Position numbers and translations under genes: made by a program. The notes beneath the pieces were generated by a model, which had not been told where the DNA came from, ran no database searches, and saw nothing but the letters and a program-made list of their open reading frames with translations. A stretch of DNA of 64,000 nucleotides from assembly GCF_900079725.1 (NCBI RefSeq), contig NZ_LT599032.1:4708054-4772053 (forward strand), in the 5' to 3' direction. Within the stretch, counting starts at the first letter, position 1, and every line of letters begins with the position of its first letter. Of this stretch, positions 8,748 to 17,439 are shown one piece after another. The DNA comes from an uncultured Dysgonomonas sp. GTDB taxonomy: Bacteria; Bacteroidota; Bacteroidia; Bacteroidales; Dysgonomonadaceae.

Positions 8748-9863
8748 TTATAGAGCCGGTTCAACATCTACGCCTACCCATGCTTGTACCTGAACGGTTA
8801 CAGTAACATTTCTAGCTCCGGTTTCTGGTTTCGGACTCAGATCTTTTCCATCTATATCGATAGATGTGATCTTATATACTTTTCCGGCTTCGAGATGAGT
8901 CAGTTCAAGAGTAGTATTACTATCTATCAATTTTGTTATTGTCAGAAAAGCAGGAGAGAACCCGAGATTACCACTGGTTGTTGTTACATCTTCTAATTTT
9001 GCAACAATGTGAGGTACAGATGTCTGAACTTTGGTGTCGATAGTAGTACCATTACCTGCTGCAGGCGGCATAATAAAGTATGCCCATTTGTGTAGGGGAT
9101 TAAGCGGCTTGAAAGATGCATCGGCAGTTACGCTGGCATTCGTCCATTCATCTTTGAAACGTACAGGATATGATCCGTCTGTAAATTCTATAGCGTCAGC
9201 CCCGTATTGAAGAATATCTGTTGCTAGAGTAGGGACATCAGCATAGTTTATACTAACTTTAGTATAAGCATTATTAATATAGATACCTGTTAATTTGAAA
9301 TCTACCAAAGGCAATTCGGCACCGGTCGTTTTAGCTTTTATTTCTCCAATCTCGATGCGAGAAATAGCTGCGCGTACAGGAACATTTACAGCTGCATCTC
9401 CAGTTCCGGTAATGGTACCGGATCCTAAAAGGTTGACTGCAGTTTCCGCATGTGTTTGTACACCATGTTCAAACATTACAGCTTCTAGCTGGGCTTTGGT
9501 CGTAATAGTAGTTGGTAATGCCGGAGAAGTTAAAGATGTACTATTGCCAACTATGATGATTTCTGTAGCAGCCGCAGGGACGTCTGTAAATTGTTTAACA
9601 GGGAAGCCTGCTTCACTATTGTCCATAGAGCCTCTTTTCAGTATATTGCCGCCACCTATAAAGAATACTTCAGCATCATAAATATCCGGGGCCACATCAA
9701 TGGCAGTTTCTTCCTCTGCATACGTTGTTGGTTTCACAATTTTGACTGTTACATTCTTCGGTTCCCCTGTGTCTGCAGGAATAGCCTCATCGCTACCACA
9801 ACTCGCAAAGCCAAATAGGAGAGTAGCAGCTGTAATCATTACATACTTAAATTTCATTTTCAA
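8748..9863 (-). CDS. Major fimbrillin (FimA/Mfa1-like)
   Basis: The 371-residue precursor has a lipoprotein signal (FGFASC, Cys22), then a beta-rich fimbrillin: VTVKIVKPT, YDAEVFFIGGG, TEIIIVGNST and the conserved VRAAISRIEIGEI strand. The final stretch VTVTVQVQAWVGVDVEPAL has the form expected of a C-terminal donor strand. It is the first structural gene of the leftward cluster and is followed by the anchor gene, so I take it as the bulk fibre subunit. P. gingivalis fimbrillins are lipidated, then cleaved to permit strand-exchange polymerisation; a similar route here is inferred. Confidence 0.85.
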   Translation of the reverse strand: MKMKFKYVMITAATLLFGFASCGSDEAIPADTGEPKNVTVKIVKPTTYAEEETAIDVAPDIYDAEVFFIGGGNILKRGSMDNSEAGFPVKQFTDVPAAATEIIIVGNSTSLTSPALPTTITTKAQLEAVMFEHGVQTHAETAVNLLGSGTITGTGDAAVNVPVRAAISRIEIGEIKAKTTGAELPLVDFKLTGIYINNAYTKVSINYADVPTLATDILQYGADAIEFTDGSYPVRFKDEWTNASVTADASFKPLNPLHKWAYFIMPPAAGNGTTIDTKVQTSVPHIVAKLEDVTTTSGNLGFSPAFLTITKLIDSNTTLELTHLEAGKVYKITSIDIDGKDLSPKPETGARNVTVTVQVQAWVGVDVEPAL

Positions 9864-9982
9864 TTGTTTTTAATGAATAATAAATTAATTGTGTTATCAG
9901 AATATTTTTATATGACATAGAGCCCAATCATAGAATAACATCTATGCTGATTTTTCTTTTCGTGTGAGAGATTTTTAGTTCA

Positions 9983-10024
9983 AGAGTATATTGCAACTAT
10001 TCTTCTGCAATTCTCAAATACTCT
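9983..10024 (-). promoter_or_regulatory. Hairpin in the fimbrillin leader
   Basis: AGAGTAT + ATTGCA (9983-9995) pairs with TGCAAT + ATACTCT (10006-10011, 10018-10024) with a 6-nt bulge. It lies about 120-160 nt upstream of the fimbrillin start at 9863. It may shape a structured 5' leader or separate the upstream DUF3868-like gene from the fimbrillin. Significance is uncertain. Confidence 0.35.
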
Positions 10025-10091
10025 TTATTCTGATTATAAATGCATTCTGGGCTATGCAATTATATTTGTTGAATTCTAACCTGGAAATTTG

Positions 10092-10448
10092 TTATTGTAC
10101 TATCATTTGTATTTGAGCTTCGTTCATCCAGTTTTCATAATTGATCTGCACAGAATATGTGCAACTGAACGATTTGCTTCCATTGATTGCCTTATATATG
10201 TTATAAACAGAACTTACTGTTTTTTTTCCGACCGACCGCACCATTTGTTTATAGCCTTTATGCCGGCTTTTTCCATTAATCAGAAAATAGGGAAGTTCTT
10301 TTTTATATTCACCTACAGCCAACAGAGGTGTTAGTGTTATATATTCATTCTCTGCTATATGAAAAGGTGGCATTTTTATTTGTAGGTCAATATGCAGATA
10401 TTCTCCTTTTTTTATACACTTATCTTTCTTGATAATCTGTGAAATCAT
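10092..10448 (-). CDS. Short DUF3868-like protein, no signal peptide
   Basis: The 118 residues match the core of DUF3868 as I know it: YLHIDLQIKMPPF, NEYITLTPLLAVGEYKKELPYFLINGKSRHKGY, and a late NWMNEAQIQM. Family members in fimbrial clusters usually carry a signal peptide and a longer C-terminal part. Here the protein begins MISQIIKKDKC with neither. It could be a decayed remnant, or a small intact gene that leads the fimbrillin operon. A TACTTTTG -7-like element on the minus strand (10539-10546) would suit it. Confidence 0.55.
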   Translation of the reverse strand: MISQIIKKDKCIKKGEYLHIDLQIKMPPFHIAENEYITLTPLLAVGEYKKELPYFLINGKSRHKGYKQMVRSVGKKTVSSVYNIYKAINGSKSFSCTYSVQINYENWMNEAQIQMIVQ

Positions 10449-11161
10449 AATTGTTTTTCTTTATAATTGCAGTTCGAATCTACTATTAACAAATCTGGAA
10501 GTATAGGCATTGCTATAATGTCTCTCATTCAACGATTACAAAAGTAACTGGACTTTTCATCTGTCTTGTTATTCAAACTTGCCTAGAATTACATAGAAAT
10601 TACCTTTTTAAGACTTGAGTTAAAATTAATTAATGTAGATTAAAATTTTTAAAAATACATTTTTGTTTCAATTTGTTACTTTATTAAATTACTTATTGTT
10701 TGTAATCGATCTAGATAATCTTATCTAGGATGTGGAATGGTTGTGTAGCTTACTAATAGTCATTTTTAGACTGTATTTCAAATAAATAAAAAAGTATGAA
10801 TACTCTTGGCCAGAGATGAATTTGTTTCGAAATATGTAACCTGTGTTTTTTCATTAATGAAAACAGGTATCAAGTTTATATTAAAAAAATTAATATATTT
10901 GCGAACACTAATATAAAAAATATAGGAGCAGGCTTCTTCTATAAATAAGGGGGGATAATATTTCGCAAATGTCATAAACTATATTGTATTGATAAAGCAG
11001 AGGGATCTTAACTGAATAAGCCGAGAATAAAATAATTTACCTGAAACGAAGTGTATATTGTGAGTGATGGAATTTACTATCTCTTAGATGGTTTCTTTTT
11101 CTTATATATGTACTTCCGCTTGGGGATTTGTTAACACGTCAAAACAACATATATATTGATT
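10449..11161. promoter_or_regulatory. Divergent regulatory region between fimbrial loci
   Basis: This 713-bp AT-rich gap has no convincing gene. On the minus strand a TACTTTTG -7-like element lies at 10539-10546, about 90 nt before the DUF3868-like gene. On the plus strand TATATTTG (10894-10901) is a -7 candidate for the AraC gene, without a clear -33 partner. A near-perfect palindrome, CTAGATAA-TC-TTATCTAG (10711-10728), is the best operator candidate, possibly for the AraC protein. Confidence 0.45.
10711..10728. promoter_or_regulatory. Palindromic operator candidate
   Basis: Two 8-bp arms, CTAGATAA and TTATCTAG, are separated by 2 bp in the gap between the two divergent fimbrial loci. The symmetry suggests a dimeric DNA-binding protein. 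No regulator is proven. Confidence 0.35.
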
Positions 11162-12025
11162 ATGGGTATCATTACGGACTTCCATGAGCATAAAACATGT
11201 GTCAATTATGAAGATGTTAACACTAACTCAAATAAAAAACCAATTATTGAAATTACTGAATTCTTGAAAGGGAAAATCAAGGAGAAAACTCTCTCCGAAT
11301 CTAAAATCATGTTAGTTATGAAAGGCGAATTTCGTATATCGTATGAGAGACATATCGATAAAAAAGTAAAAGAAGGAAAGATGCTCTTGCTTCCGTCCAG
11401 CAGTAAATATATTGCGAGAGCTGAGGAGGATGCTTCTGTTTTTATTTTTAGACTTCGGGATAAAATTGAATTATGCGACCGTGTCGGTTTAGAACAATTA
11501 TTTCATAAGTTTAAAGAACCGGATAATAGTTTTAACTTATTGGATATAAAGGAAGAGGTATCTTATTATCTAAAGGGACTGAAAGCTTGTTTGACAGACG
11601 GGTTACGTTGTCGCTACTATTTCGAATTGAAAATGAAGGAATTCTTTTATCTTATAAGGGCTTATTATACAAGAGAAGAATTAGCACGGTTCTTTTACCC
11701 ATTACTGAGTAACGATACAAGTTTCTCTGAATTTGTATACAATAATTACAATAAAGTAAAAACAGTACAGGAATTAGCCTCATTGTCTAACTATAGTCAT
11801 TCGGGCTTCATCAAGCGCTTTAAAAAGACATTTGGAGTACCGGCGTATCAATGGATTAAGCAACAGAAAGCCAGCCGTATATTACATGAGATTAACTGTA
11901 CGGATAAAACACTGAAAGAGATATGTGATGAACATGATTTTAGTTCATTATCGCAGTTTAATGACTTTTGCAAATCAAATTTTGGATATCCTCCTAGTTA
12001 TATAAGGAAGAATAAAGTATTCTGA
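11162..12025 (+). CDS. AraC-family transcriptional regulator
   Basis: The protein is about 287 residues. The N-terminal half is a cupin-like sensory region (ESKIMLVMKGEF, GKMLLLPSSSKYIA). The C-terminal ~100 residues form a double helix-turn-helix AraC domain (VQELASLSNYSHSGFIKRFKKTFGVPAYQWIKQQKASRIL, then LKEICDEHDFSSLSQFNDFCKSNFGYPPSYIR). The frame could begin at a TTG at 11156, but the ATG at 11162 is the better start. It sits between the two fimbrial loci, so control of one or both is inferred. A strong terminator follows. Confidence 0.85.
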   Translation: MGIITDFHEHKTCVNYEDVNTNSNKKPIIEITEFLKGKIKEKTLSESKIMLVMKGEFRISYERHIDKKVKEGKMLLLPSSSKYIARAEEDASVFIFRLRDKIELCDRVGLEQLFHKFKEPDNSFNLLDIKEEVSYYLKGLKACLTDGLRCRYYFELKMKEFFYLIRAYYTREELARFFYPLLSNDTSFSEFVYNNYNKVKTVQELASLSNYSHSGFIKRFKKTFGVPAYQWIKQQKASRILHEINCTDKTLKEICDEHDFSSLSQFNDFCKSNFGYPPSYIRKNKVF

Positions 12026-12068
12026 AAAATAGATTGTAAATAAGTATAAGCGTTAAAATAATAATGTC

Positions 12069-12106
12069 GGCGCAACTGAATTTTTCGGTTGCGCCAATTT
12101 TTTTAT
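12069..12106 (+). terminator. Rho-independent terminator after AraC gene
   Basis: A 12-bp stem (GGCGCAACTGAA with TTCGGTTGCGCC, one G-U pair) closes a TTT loop and is followed by AATTTTTTTAT. It lies 43 bp after the AraC stop. Confidence 0.9.
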
Positions 12107-12316
12107 GTATCGCAAACATATTATAAATCAAGCTGGTTTCGGCAGTATTAAAACTTGCAAAGAAAGAGTGATACGTAATGTTTTTATCGGATCAGCTAAA
12201 ATATATGTCAGAATTATGAAATAAGGGGTAAATATTAATAAGTGCACAAAACGTTTATTAGCCTAAGTTTGCAAAGGTTTTTCCAGTTAGTGTTCATCAA
12301 TCACTGTTTTGTGATA

Positions 12317-12349
12317 CAAAGGTAAATTTTAGTTTTTAATTGTAACAAA
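12317..12349 (-). promoter_or_regulatory. Consensus promoter facing away from the fimbrillin
   Basis: On the minus strand, TTTG (12349-12346) is followed after 21 bp by TACCTTTG (12324-12317), a very good match to the Bacteroidetes housekeeping promoter. Its transcript would start near 12310 and run left into the AraC terminator and the antisense strand of the AraC gene. No minus-strand gene follows. Confidence 0.6.
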
Positions 12350-12502
12350 TTACAAAAAAATTAATCACTTAAAATCAAATGTTGAAGCTGCACCTCTTTT
12401 ATGAAAAGGTAAGCCAAACAGTTATAATGATAAAATATTACGAGGCCAATGTTAACGGTATTTTATTATTAATAACAGAATATAATTTAATTTATTTAAC
12501 AA

Positions 12503-13750
12503 ATGAAGAAAGTTTTTATTAGTTTAATTACTGCTACACTATTGTTCTCTGCATGTAGTAACGATGACGGGCAAAAGCCTGATGGAGACGAAAACAAGAC
12601 GGGTTCATTATCATTCAATCTTGCGTTTGAGGAAGCAGGTTCGGGTATCAAAGCCACAGCTCTATCAAAAGCTATACCGATCACAAATTGGAGTAATATT
12701 GAGCGTGCACAGATGTTTTTATATGAACAGGGAACCGGTAAGGTTGCTTTTTCTTACGAAATACTACCATCTGATGGGAATACGACTTTTCCCTGGTCTA
12801 ATATTCCTGTAGGTGATTATGACCTGGCATTAGTTGCGAATATGAAAAATAGTGCAAAAAATAATATCACTACTTATGTCGCCGGAGGTACAACCAGCGA
12901 GGCAATTACAGACTTTAATGTAAGGGGTAGACTTTTAAATTCTCAGATCTTTATGGACCTTAAGAAAATCACTTTTCCTACAGGACATGTTTTTGAAACA
13001 GGAGATGAAGCATATGCACCTGCTTCGGAAGTATTCACAGCTTATGCAGAAGATGTTCATATCGTAGAAGGAACTCCAGCTAATCTGGGTACTTTAAAGC
13101 TCAAGCGCGATGTCTCTCTTATGCGTGTAAGGATCAATAAGAATGCCGCTTTCCTTAATGAAACAGGGAAAAAAGTAAACTTTGCCGATGCTTCTAACTT
13201 TATTGTTGTTCATAGGTTACCTGTTGGTTTTGGAGTTAAGACCCCACATACATCACCGGTATTTTTGGGCGGTATCTTAAATCAGAATTCAAACGAGAAT
13301 CGGATAATGATAGGTGCTACGGGTAATGCTACATTCAATACAGCTAATCCTGGTGCGGATAAATATAAAAATCCGGAGATCATAGATGCAGATTTCACAT
13401 TGTGGCAGGATATAATAGTATTACCTAACGTTCTGACAACTGCTAGTATGGATATTAGCGGAGATGCACAGGACAGTAGAAAATACTATGTAGTAATCAG
13501 CGCTTTGGCTCCAGCCGGATATAAACTTGATGATGGAACGGAAATAACAACTCCAACACCTTTATATTGGTCAGGAACCATAAAAGGAGGATTTACTCCG
13601 AATGTAATCCGTGAAGTAAACCTTACAATCAGGTCACGCGGTTCGATAATAAATCCTCCCGGTCCGGAAGAAGAAGGTGATTTGATAATCACAGTAGAAC
13701 CGCCTCAGGACTGGAATGATAACATACAAAGAACAGATCAGGAAGTTTAA
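12503..13750 (+). CDS. Fimbrillin-like major subunit
   Basis: This 415-residue lipoprotein (LFSAC, Cys18) has the fimbrillin layout: SLSFNLAFEE, ERAQMFLYEQG, VGDYDLALVANMKN, then a LKLKRDVSLMRVRINKN strand like the family's 'R-x-R-I' core, and a C-terminal VIREVNLTIRSRGS block. The end (LIITVEPPQDWNDNIQ) is typical of strand-exchange fibre subunits. It opens the rightward locus and is followed, after a strong hairpin, by a candidate anchor. It is not close in sequence to the fimbrillin at 8748-9863. Confidence 0.75.
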   Translation: MKKVFISLITATLLFSACSNDDGQKPDGDENKTGSLSFNLAFEEAGSGIKATALSKAIPITNWSNIERAQMFLYEQGTGKVAFSYEILPSDGNTTFPWSNIPVGDYDLALVANMKNSAKNNITTYVAGGTTSEAITDFNVRGRLLNSQIFMDLKKITFPTGHVFETGDEAYAPASEVFTAYAEDVHIVEGTPANLGTLKLKRDVSLMRVRINKNAAFLNETGKKVNFADASNFIVVHRLPVGFGVKTPHTSPVFLGGILNQNSNENRIMIGATGNATFNTANPGADKYKNPEIIDADFTLWQDIIVLPNVLTTASMDISGDAQDSRKYYVVISALAPAGYKLDDGTEITTPTPLYWSGTIKGGFTPNVIREVNLTIRSRGSIINPPGPEEEGDLIITVEPPQDWNDNIQRTDQEV

Positions 13751-13790
13751 TTAAATACAGCATTCAGACACATCAATCTATTACTTGATC

Positions 13791-13848
13791 TACTCCTTTA
13801 GGTGCAATGATCCGGAGTTAAATTCGGATTATTGCATGGGAAGGAGTA
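13791..13848 (+). terminator. Long hairpin between fimbrillin and downstream gene
   Basis: TACTCCTT (13791-13798) pairs with AAGGAGTA (13841-13848), and inside it TGCAATGATCCG (13803-13814) pairs with CGGATTATTGCA (13825-13836) with one G-U. There is no U tract after it. It more likely acts as an mRNA processing or stability element than as a full terminator. Confidence 0.7.
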
Positions 13849-13887
13849 ACCCAAACAGAAGCTTTTCTTCACAAAGCAAAAGAACAA

Positions 13888-14895
13888 ATGACAAATAGAA
13901 TATATAGCGGTCTACTTTATTTTATATTATCGGTATGCATCTGTTTTACGCCATCTTGTACATATGATTATTTCGAAGATGAATCGAATTATGTAATATA
14001 TGTCCCTAAGGTTGACGTAAATACGCGGACGGATACTTATAAGATAGATGATATCAGCATCTTTATATATAACAGTAATCTGGAAAAAGAGCGTTACTCA
14101 TCCTATCCATTCGAGGATAATGCCCGTACAAGAGTTGGCAATTTTAATTTTAAGCTTTTTCCCGGAGAGCATTCTGTATATTGTTTCACAAATATTTCCG
14201 GAGTCAATTTTTCAGAGACCGATGACTTCAGCACAGCTCGCTTTGGTTTGAAACAAAATGAAGAAGGATATTATGAAGAACCGTCAGTAATTTTTTTGGA
14301 AAGCATGAAGCCCTTCATCCATTTTCCGGGGCCTGTGGTGACAGATACTGCATGGTTTGAAAAGAAATATATAGGGCGCATATGTGTTGCTTTCAAAAAT
14401 ATGACCAACCTGAATTCTTCACTCACTTTTAATAATATCAAGAAAGTTGAAATATTAGCAAAAGGAGTGGGAGTAACACAATACTTATCTCAAATAGAAA
14501 TAACAGACCCACTTGATACAAGGTCTTCACGTAACAGTATCGATGACAAAATTTTACTTATCTCACAGTTATCCGAAAATCCATACCCGGATTTTGACTT
14601 TGGATTTGATAATTACTATTTTCCTTCTCTAGGCGCAGTCGATGGCGTAACGGAGCCCATAAGCCTTCAACTGAGCTTCCTGGATGAAAATAACAATATA
14701 ATAAGTACGCTTGCCATAGACCTGATTGACAGACTTACCGGGGAAGCGACTATCCTTCATATGGATGAAACTCTCCTTGTGACAGTAGATGGAAATAATA
14801 TACAGATACTTCGTCTGGAAGATCCGTCAGACTGGAACTCTGATATCGAATCGGGGGGGAATAATACTCCCGGGGGTGGAGGAACAGAGATATGA
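13888..14895 (+). CDS. Fimbrial anchor-like lipoprotein (Mfa2-like)
   Basis: The 335-residue protein has a lipobox-like ending (FTPSC, Cys24). It continues DYFEDESNYVIYVPKVD, then YKIDDISIFIYNSNLE and a FKLFPGEHSVYCFTNISG block, which matches the strand order of FimB/Mfa2-type proteins. A C-terminal Gly-rich tail (GGNNTPGGGGTEI) is odd. Position after the fimbrillin supports an anchor or accessory subunit. Sequence similarity is weaker than for the gene at 7756-8646. Confidence 0.65.
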   Translation: MTNRIYSGLLYFILSVCICFTPSCTYDYFEDESNYVIYVPKVDVNTRTDTYKIDDISIFIYNSNLEKERYSSYPFEDNARTRVGNFNFKLFPGEHSVYCFTNISGVNFSETDDFSTARFGLKQNEEGYYEEPSVIFLESMKPFIHFPGPVVTDTAWFEKKYIGRICVAFKNMTNLNSSLTFNNIKKVEILAKGVGVTQYLSQIEITDPLDTRSSRNSIDDKILLISQLSENPYPDFDFGFDNYYFPSLGAVDGVTEPISLQLSFLDENNNIISTLAIDLIDRLTGEATILHMDETLLVTVDGNNIQILRLEDPSDWNSDIESGGNNTPGGGGTEI

Positions 14896-14932
14896 TAAGA
14901 CGAATAACTAATAAATAAACACGATTGAATAA

Positions 14933-15532
14933 ATGAAACGTCCTTTGCGGTACATATTTAGCAGCTTACTTTTATTCATAGTCTGTTGTCCCGGAGCCGA
15001 CGCTCAGGCTATAAAAACAAACATACCCCTGATTGTTACAGGAAATCCCAATATAGGTATTGAATGGTCGGTCGGAAAACAGCTTACTGTTAATGGCGAT
15101 GTTCTTTGGGCGCCTTATCTGTTCAAAAAGAACGAAGAGGTATTCAGAACACTTATAGGAAGCGTCGATCTACGATATTATATCAAGCCAAAGTATTATT
15201 ATACCAATGATCTTTGGGATGGATTGTACATCGGTCCTTATGCTATGGTCGGAAATTTTAATATTGGCCTCAAAAACAGCGATGATACTAAAACCAGTTA
15301 TCGAAGAAAAGGATGGGGACTTTCCACTGGTGCTACCATTGGCTATAAATTTTACCTATCCAGCAGATTTCGGTTAGATATCAATGCCGGTGTCGGATAT
15401 GCCCATTTACAATACGATAAATTCGAACTGGGAGGAGAATACGCCGATTTTCCTCTGGAAAGTAAAAAAACGAAGAGTTATTGGGGACCGACCAAATTTG
15501 GAATTCACTTAGTGTATAATATATTCAGATAA
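14933..15532 (+). CDS. DUF3575 family protein
   Basis: This 199-residue protein has a signal peptide ending at ADAQ (residue 25). The mature protein opens AIKTNIPLIVTGNPNIGIEWSVGKQLTVNGDVLWAPY, the DUF3575 signature, and ends in aromatic VYNIFR. It is likely a small outer-membrane barrel. It is 37 bp after the anchor-like gene and 10 bp before the OmpA-like gene, so co-transcription is very likely. The other DUF3575 gene in the window is at 785-1360. Confidence 0.85.
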   Translation: MKRPLRYIFSSLLLFIVCCPGADAQAIKTNIPLIVTGNPNIGIEWSVGKQLTVNGDVLWAPYLFKKNEEVFRTLIGSVDLRYYIKPKYYYTNDLWDGLYIGPYAMVGNFNIGLKNSDDTKTSYRRKGWGLSTGATIGYKFYLSSRFRLDINAGVGYAHLQYDKFELGGEYADFPLESKKTKSYWGPTKFGIHLVYNIFR

Positions 15533-15542
15533 TATATAACTA

Positions 15543-17423
15543 ATGGTAAACAGAAAAATAAGAATGCGATTTTTATCCTTGTGCTGTTTGGTTGCATTAT
15601 CCTATAATGCATATACACAGGATGTACGGCAGGATAGGCAGGATAATAAAGCCCGTAAAATAGAGGTAAAGGCTGACCGCAAGTTTGTTGAACAGGATTT
15701 CGATAAAGCGATGAAACTTTACGAATCAGCATTAAAAGAAGTAAAGACAGACGCTTATATAGCCACCCTTCATCTGAAAACTGCAAGGCTGTATCTGACA
15801 TTACTGGATTACGTTTCGGCGATACCTCATTACGATGCAGCAATATCATCAAACGAAAACCTATTTACATCAGTAGATATCTGCAATTATTTGGATGCAT
15901 TGAGGTATTCGGGTGAAAAACTGAAAGCAATCAGAATTGCAAGGGAATACGCCTATAGAGATGTATACAAAAAGGATCAACGTTATTTGAATATATTACA
16001 TGCTCTAAATTATGAAGATGGTTTCTTACCTGTAGGTACACCTGAATTTAATATTCAAAAACTTGATAAGTTTAATACGCCATATTCTGAATTTTGGGTA
16101 GGTAAAATGAAAAATGAATACTTCTATGCTACAAGTAGCAGCCAGTTTCATGACCCTAATAAAAAGTTTTATCACAGAACCAGATATTATTCTTTGGATG
16201 AGAATTCCGAGTATTCGATCAACTCAACGAAAAAAGGAAAATCCAAACCGTTGTTGCATATGATTCCTGTCGATTTGCAAAATGGTCCTTTATCATTCTC
16301 CGATGATATGTCGAAAATGATAGTGACTGAAGTTGCGTATGACAAAGGCGAATCTGTTGAGATGTCTTCCGGAGGCGTGAATACATATAAAACAAAATTA
16401 TGTTATTCAGAATATAATAAGAATCGTAAAGGCTGGTCTGCATTCAGGGCTGCTTTTCCTCAGAAGGAAGGGGCATCTTATGCTCATCCTTTTATATTCA
16501 ACAGGAATCGTTCTGTCCTTTTCTCATCCGATATGGATGGTGGCTATGGTGGCTATGATATCTATATTGTTCATTGGGATGAAAAGCTACAAAGCTGGGG
16601 TGATCCTATTAATCTGGGTGCACAGGTGAATACAGAAGGCGATGAGATATCTCCTGCTATATTTAATGATATGCTGGTTTTCTCATCAAATGGGCATGTC
16701 GGCTTTGGAGGATATGATATCTACGGAATAAGCTACGAAAATGGTAAGATAATAGATGGAAGCCTTACTCATTTCGATTACCCGATAAATACTGTTCTCA
16801 ACGACTTCAGTATGCTGAGAATAGACAAGGATAGGGGATACGTGGTATCAGACAGGCAGCGTTTCAATAAAGATGATATCTTTTATTTCGAACGGAATAA
16901 GAACTTCGGCAGTGAAAATCTTATATATGGAATGTCGGAAGTTGATGCCATAACAAATGGAGCTATAGTTTTAGTCAATAACGAAGGTAGCTTCAATAGA
17001 CCTCGCCGTGAGTCTGTGCCTAAATTCAGCCTCGAATCCGAGTCCTTACTGAGTGTGTATTTCGATTTCGACAAAGCGGTTTTACTTCCTTCTGCAATTC
17101 AGGAATTAAAGATATGGCTTGCAGAAACAGACCTCCATAATATAGAGTCTTTGATTATTGATGGATATGCTGATGAAATGGGAACGGAAGCCTACAACTA
17201 CGACTTATCGAAAAGGAGGGCTGAAGTTGTTGCCCAATGGTTATCACAACAAGGTATTAAAGCACGGGCAAGGGTAACAGGTAAAGGTCAGATATTCATC
17301 AATAATGATTCTCCGCTAGAAGTCCCATTTTATAATGATAACCGGAATACTTCTATTTGGAACCATAGAATATGGATGAATAGAAAAGCCAGAAGGGTAG
17401 ATATAAAAGCAGTAATTAAATAA
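15543..17423 (+). CDS. PorE-like TPR/PD40/OmpA-family protein
   Basis: The 626-residue protein has a Sec signal (to about residue 26, AYTQ). Residues about 35-150 form TPR-like helices, and 200-420 a PD40/WD40-like propeller with two GGYDIY motifs. The C-terminal ~110 residues are an OmpA-like peptidoglycan-binding domain (YFDFDKAVLLPSAIQEL, IDGYADEMGTEAYNYDLSKRRAEVV). The order TPR, propeller, OmpA recalls PorE, which tethers the T9SS to peptidoglycan, but this one has no lipobox and sits in a fimbrial locus. It probably anchors the envelope apparatus to the cell wall. Confidence 0.8.
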   Translation: MVNRKIRMRFLSLCCLVALSYNAYTQDVRQDRQDNKARKIEVKADRKFVEQDFDKAMKLYESALKEVKTDAYIATLHLKTARLYLTLLDYVSAIPHYDAAISSNENLFTSVDICNYLDALRYSGEKLKAIRIAREYAYRDVYKKDQRYLNILHALNYEDGFLPVGTPEFNIQKLDKFNTPYSEFWVGKMKNEYFYATSSSQFHDPNKKFYHRTRYYSLDENSEYSINSTKKGKSKPLLHMIPVDLQNGPLSFSDDMSKMIVTEVAYDKGESVEMSSGGVNTYKTKLCYSEYNKNRKGWSAFRAAFPQKEGASYAHPFIFNRNRSVLFSSDMDGGYGGYDIYIVHWDEKLQSWGDPINLGAQVNTEGDEISPAIFNDMLVFSSNGHVGFGGYDIYGISYENGKIIDGSLTHFDYPINTVLNDFSMLRIDKDRGYVVSDRQRFNKDDIFYFERNKNFGSENLIYGMSEVDAITNGAIVLVNNEGSFNRPRRESVPKFSLESESLLSVYFDFDKAVLLPSAIQELKIWLAETDLHNIESLIIDGYADEMGTEAYNYDLSKRRAEVVAQWLSQQGIKARARVTGKGQIFINNDSPLEVPFYNDNRNTSIWNHRIWMNRKARRVDIKAVIK

Positions 17424-17439
17424 CATAACAAATATATAC

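Larger units (their letters stand above)
12026..12502. promoter_or_regulatory. Gap upstream of rightward fimbrial locus
   Basis: This 477-bp gap holds the AraC terminator (12069-12106), a consensus promoter pointing left (12317-12349), and an AT-rich stretch before the fimbrillin start. I found no TAnnTTTG element in the fimbrillin's own direction between 12320 and 12502. A weak plus-strand TAAGTTTG (12264-12271) has no -33 partner. ATCAATCACT and ATTAATCACT occur as direct, not inverted, near-repeats on either side of the leftward promoter. Confidence 0.5.

Noticed and set aside
11156-11161. TTG start for the AraC gene
   Set aside because: An in-frame ATG two codons later is a better start and fits family length.
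12280-12502. Invertible promoter flanked by inverted repeats
   Set aside because: I could find only AT-rich 8-9-bp matches and a direct near-repeat, not a convincing inverted pair, so inversion itself is not claimed, only the promoter direction.
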